Part shown: positions 61,846 through 64,000 of the stretch, piece after piece
How positions within the stretch are numbered: position 1 is the first letter of the stretch
Layout of the letters: each line of letters begins with the position of its first letter
Assembly: GCA_017854585.1 (NCBI GenBank)
Contig: JAFMHK010000014.1
Coordinates: forward strand, 1 to 64,000
Length of the DNA stretch: 64,000 bases
Source: Paracoccaceae bacterium
Lineage (GTDB): Bacteria > Pseudomonadota > Alphaproteobacteria > Rhodobacterales > Rhodobacteraceae
Reading direction: 5' to 3'
Notes under the pieces: model-generated
What the model saw: the letters and a program-made list of their open reading frames with translations, nothing else
Told to the model about the DNA's origin: nothing
Database searches by the model: none
Translations under genes and position numbers: made by a program

Positions 61846-62880
61846 ATGCGTAACACACTTGCCATTCTTGCCGCCACGACGGCCCTTGCCGCCCCCGCAT
61901 TCGCGCAGGAAACCCTTGCCGTCGTCGGCAGCTGGTCCAGCTTGCCCCTGCACAATGAATACGAAGCGCCGTTCTGGAACACGACCCTGCCCGAGGCGTC
62001 CGGTGGTGAAATCAGCGTTGAGTTGACGACGCACAACCAGATGGGCCTTGGCCTTGGCGACATCTATCCGCTTTTGGGTCAGGGCGTTTATGACGTCGCC
62101 ATGACCGTGGCCGATTACGCGGTTGCCGATGCGCCCGAACTTGAGGGGCTGGACGTACCGCTCGTCGCGCTGACCGCCGATGAGGCCCGCGCCATGGTCG
62201 ACGCAGCCCGCCCGATGGTTGACGAGATCTTTGCCAACCGTTTCAACGCCCACGTCCTTGCCATCGCGCCTTACCCGCCGCAGGTCGTGTTCTGCAACGC
62301 CGAGATCTCGGGCCTTGATGATCTTGCGGGGCTGCAGGTTCGTGCATCGGGTCGCATGACCGCCAAGCTGCTAGAGGCGCTTGGGGCCGAGGGCGTCAAC
62401 GTATCGTTCGCCGAGGTGCCGGGCGCGCTGCAGAATGGCGTTGTCGATTGCGCCGTGACCGGTGCCGGATCGGGCTATTCCGCCGGGTGGTGGGAAGTGT
62501 CCACGCATCTGCTGCCGATCCCGCTGGGTGGCTGGGATTCCGTCGTGACCGCCATGAACATGGACCGCTGGAATAGCCTGTCGCCTGCGCATCAGGCCCT
62601 GATCGAAGAGCAGATCGTGACCGGGTTCGAAGACCCTGCATGGGCCAGTGCCCAAGGTGCGCTGGATAACGACATCGCCTGCCTGACCGGCATCGGCGAA
62701 TGTGCGTCGGGCGACTCTCGCTCGATGGTGCTGGTCGAGGTATCGGACGCCGATTTCGCCCGTGCCCGCGAAGTGCTGACAAGTGAAGTTCTGCCCGAAT
62801 GGGCCGAGCGTGCCGGTGGTGACTGGGCCGAGCGTTGGAATGCCAGCGTCGGTGCCGTTGTCGGCGTCACGATCGAATAA
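61846..62880 (+). CDS. dctP: TRAP transporter solute-binding protein (DctP family)
   Basis: 344 residues from the ATG at 61846 with AAGGAG upstream. Signal peptide ending AFA (about 20). DctP/TAXI-like fold with NQMGLGLGDIYPLL and DLAGLQVRASGRMTAKLLEALG-type sequence around 140-170; the Arg in VRASG is the usual carboxylate ligand. Periplasmic partner of the two membrane subunits that follow. Confidence 0.92.
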   Translation: MRNTLAILAATTALAAPAFAQETLAVVGSWSSLPLHNEYEAPFWNTTLPEASGGEISVELTTHNQMGLGLGDIYPLLGQGVYDVAMTVADYAVADAPELEGLDVPLVALTADEARAMVDAARPMVDEIFANRFNAHVLAIAPYPPQVVFCNAEISGLDDLAGLQVRASGRMTAKLLEALGAEGVNVSFAEVPGALQNGVVDCAVTGAGSGYSAGWWEVSTHLLPIPLGGWDSVVTAMNMDRWNSLSPAHQALIEEQIVTGFEDPAWASAQGALDNDIACLTGIGECASGDSRSMVLVEVSDADFARAREVLTSEVLPEWAERAGGDWAERWNASVGAVVGVTIE

Positions 62881-62908
62881 ACTGCAATCAGCAACGGGGT
62901 GTGCCGAC

Positions 62909-63457
62909 ATGGAACTGAAGATGATCGAGAGCCTGCGGGCCATCAACAAGGGGGTGGCGATACTTGTCGGCCTTGGGTTGATGGGTTGCGCCGGGTTTGT
63001 CCTGCTCGACATCATTTTGCGACAGGTCGGCACATCCTTTGGCGGCACCGAAGAGATCGCGGGCTATGCCATGGCGCTCGCGACCTCATGGGGCATGTCC
63101 TACACGCTGCTGGAGCTTGGACATGTGCGGATTGATCTGCTGCGCAGCCGGGCAAAAAGCTTTGGCCGCGCGTTGTTCGATGTCTTTTCGATGATCGTCA
63201 TGTCAGCGGTGATCATCTTCATCGCGATCAAGGCGTGGCCTGTTCTGGAACGGTCGCTGGTGAACGGCAGCCATGCCAACACGCCGCTGGAAACACCGTT
63301 GGCGTGGGTTCAGTTCCCATGGTTTGCGGGCTGGGTATGGTTTGCGGTGACGTCGTGCCTTGTCACTCTCGCGGCGCTGAGCCTTTTGGTAAAGCGCCGC
63401 CACGCCGAAACTGAAAGCTTCGTCGGAGCTTTCGCTGAACAGGACATGTTGCAATGA
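62909..63457 (+). CDS. dctQ: TRAP transporter small permease (DctQ)
   Basis: 182 residues from the ATG at 62909. Four hydrophobic segments. DctQ hallmarks are LLDIILRQVG, GGTEEIAGYAMALATSWG and LGHVRIDLL. Stop overlaps the next start (ATGA). Confidence 0.92.
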   Translation: MELKMIESLRAINKGVAILVGLGLMGCAGFVLLDIILRQVGTSFGGTEEIAGYAMALATSWGMSYTLLELGHVRIDLLRSRAKSFGRALFDVFSMIVMSAVIIFIAIKAWPVLERSLVNGSHANTPLETPLAWVQFPWFAGWVWFAVTSCLVTLAALSLLVKRRHAETESFVGAFAEQDMLQ

Positions 63458-64000
63458 TCGGCTCCGTCGCCGTAGGGCTGCTTGGCCTACTTACCCTTTC
63501 GATCCCCGTCGGGATCGTGCTGTTCTTGCTTGGGTTCGGGGTCGATACCTTCTTTTCCAGCTTCCCGCTCAGCCGGGGACTTGGCAATCTGGTCTGGTCG
63601 TCGTCCAATTCCGCGACGCTTATCGCGATCCCGTTTTTTGTGCTGCTCGGCGAGATTCTGGTGCGCAGCGGTGTTGCCACGCGCACCTATGCCGCCCTGG
63701 ATCGTTGGGTGTCATGGTTGCCCGGCGGGCTGGTGCACGCGAACATCGCCACCGCCACGATGTTTTCGGCCACCTCCGGCTCGTCGGTGGCGACCGCGGC
63801 CACCGTTGCAACGGTGGCGATGCCACAGGCCGAAAAGCTGGGGTATGACCCAAAGCTGTTTTCGGGTGCCATCGCGGCCGGCGGAACGCTTGGCATCATG
63901 ATCCCGCCATCGATCAACCTGATCGTTTACGGGTTCCTGACCCAGTCATCGATCCCGCAGCTTTTCCTTGCCGGTCTGATCCCAGGCCTTGCCCTTGCAT
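63454..64000 (+). CDS. dctM: TRAP transporter large permease (DctM), 3' end outside window
   Basis: First 182 codons only. Hydrophobic from the start, with IPFFVLLGEILVRSG, ATMFSATSGSSVATAATVA and GTLGIMIPPSINLIVYG, all typical DctM motifs. Cut by the window end; its reading frame is open to 64000. Confidence 0.93.
   Translation, partial: MIGSVAVGLLGLLTLSIPVGIVLFLLGFGVDTFFSSFPLSRGLGNLVWSSSNSATLIAIPFFVLLGEILVRSGVATRTYAALDRWVSWLPGGLVHANIATATMFSATSGSSVATAATVATVAMPQAEKLGYDPKLFSGAIAAGGTLGIMIPPSINLIVYGFLTQSSIPQLFLAGLIPGLALA

Noticed and set aside
1-64000. Mobile island with integrase, insertion sequence or attachment repeats
   Set aside because: No transposase, integrase, tRNA edge or long direct repeat was seen; base composition looks even by eye.

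Overview
The window is GC-rich, densely coded DNA that looks like an alphaproteobacterium of the Rhodobacteraceae/Roseobacter group. The grounds are codon use, a full-length ChvB/NdvB-type cyclic glucan synthase, TRAP and BMP-type uptake systems, and FnrL/Dnr-like promoter boxes. I saw no rRNA, tRNA, CRISPR array, insertion sequence or phage gene. The species cannot be named from the sequence alone.

Layout. 1-1676: 5' part of a CheB-CheR fusion. 2103-4651: a conserved Cys-rich membrane protein and an FtsH paralogue. 5106-10204: a helix-hairpin-helix protein, a triple-BON protein, a Lon-like protease with a degenerate P-loop, and a USP-like protein. 10217-11839: a solitary GroEL. 11949-21442: a tandem USP coupled to an 8.5-kb cyclic beta-glucan synthase gene. 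21867-25267: cyclopropane fatty acid synthase, a USP, a small unknown protein and a zinc alcohol dehydrogenase. 25351-33796: a phosphoribosyltransferase/hydrolase/erythromycin-esterase fusion, then three Hsp20s, HtrA, GrpE, HtpX, a DnaJ/CbpA protein and CbpM. 34181-40718: an Orn/Lys/Arg decarboxylase, an MDR oxidoreductase, PEP synthase and a small unknown protein. 40947-47732: an Na+-NQR-type operon (nqrABCDEF-apbE-nqrM-CBS), divergent from a pentaheme cytochrome c and a cation/proton antiporter (47909-50182). 50450-55411: a BMP-type nucleoside ABC transporter. 55422-59711: a tandem USP, a FixL-like PAS hybrid histidine kinase, a DUF2267 protein and a bactofilin-like membrane protein. 60023-64000: LysR regulator, DUF1445 hydro-lyase-like protein and a TRAP transporter (dctPQM, cut by the window end).

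The strongest unifying signal is a set of 13 intergenic FNR/Dnr-type boxes (TTGAY-N4-RTCAA and close variants). They lie in front of nearly every operon from 1 to 59.8 kb. In most of them a -10-like hexamer lies about 31 bp from the box centre, the geometry of class II FNR-activated promoters. The region therefore reads as one low-oxygen-induced stress and energy regulon. It combines proteostasis (FtsH, Lon-like, GroEL, sHsps, HtrA, GrpE, HtpX, DnaJ), envelope remodelling (cyclic glucan, Cfa, BON, bactofilin-like), universal stress proteins, carbon and redox metabolism (PpsA, Adh) and an unusual Nqr-cytochrome electron-transfer module. A FixL-like O2-sensor kinase sits inside it.

The best candidate for an undescribed system is the Nqr variant. 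Its NqrB is only 264 residues and appears to lack the segment that carries the covalent FMN, while NqrC, NqrD, NqrE, NqrF, ApbE and NqrM keep their cofactor residues. A periplasmic pentaheme cytochrome and an antiporter are encoded divergently from the same promoter region.
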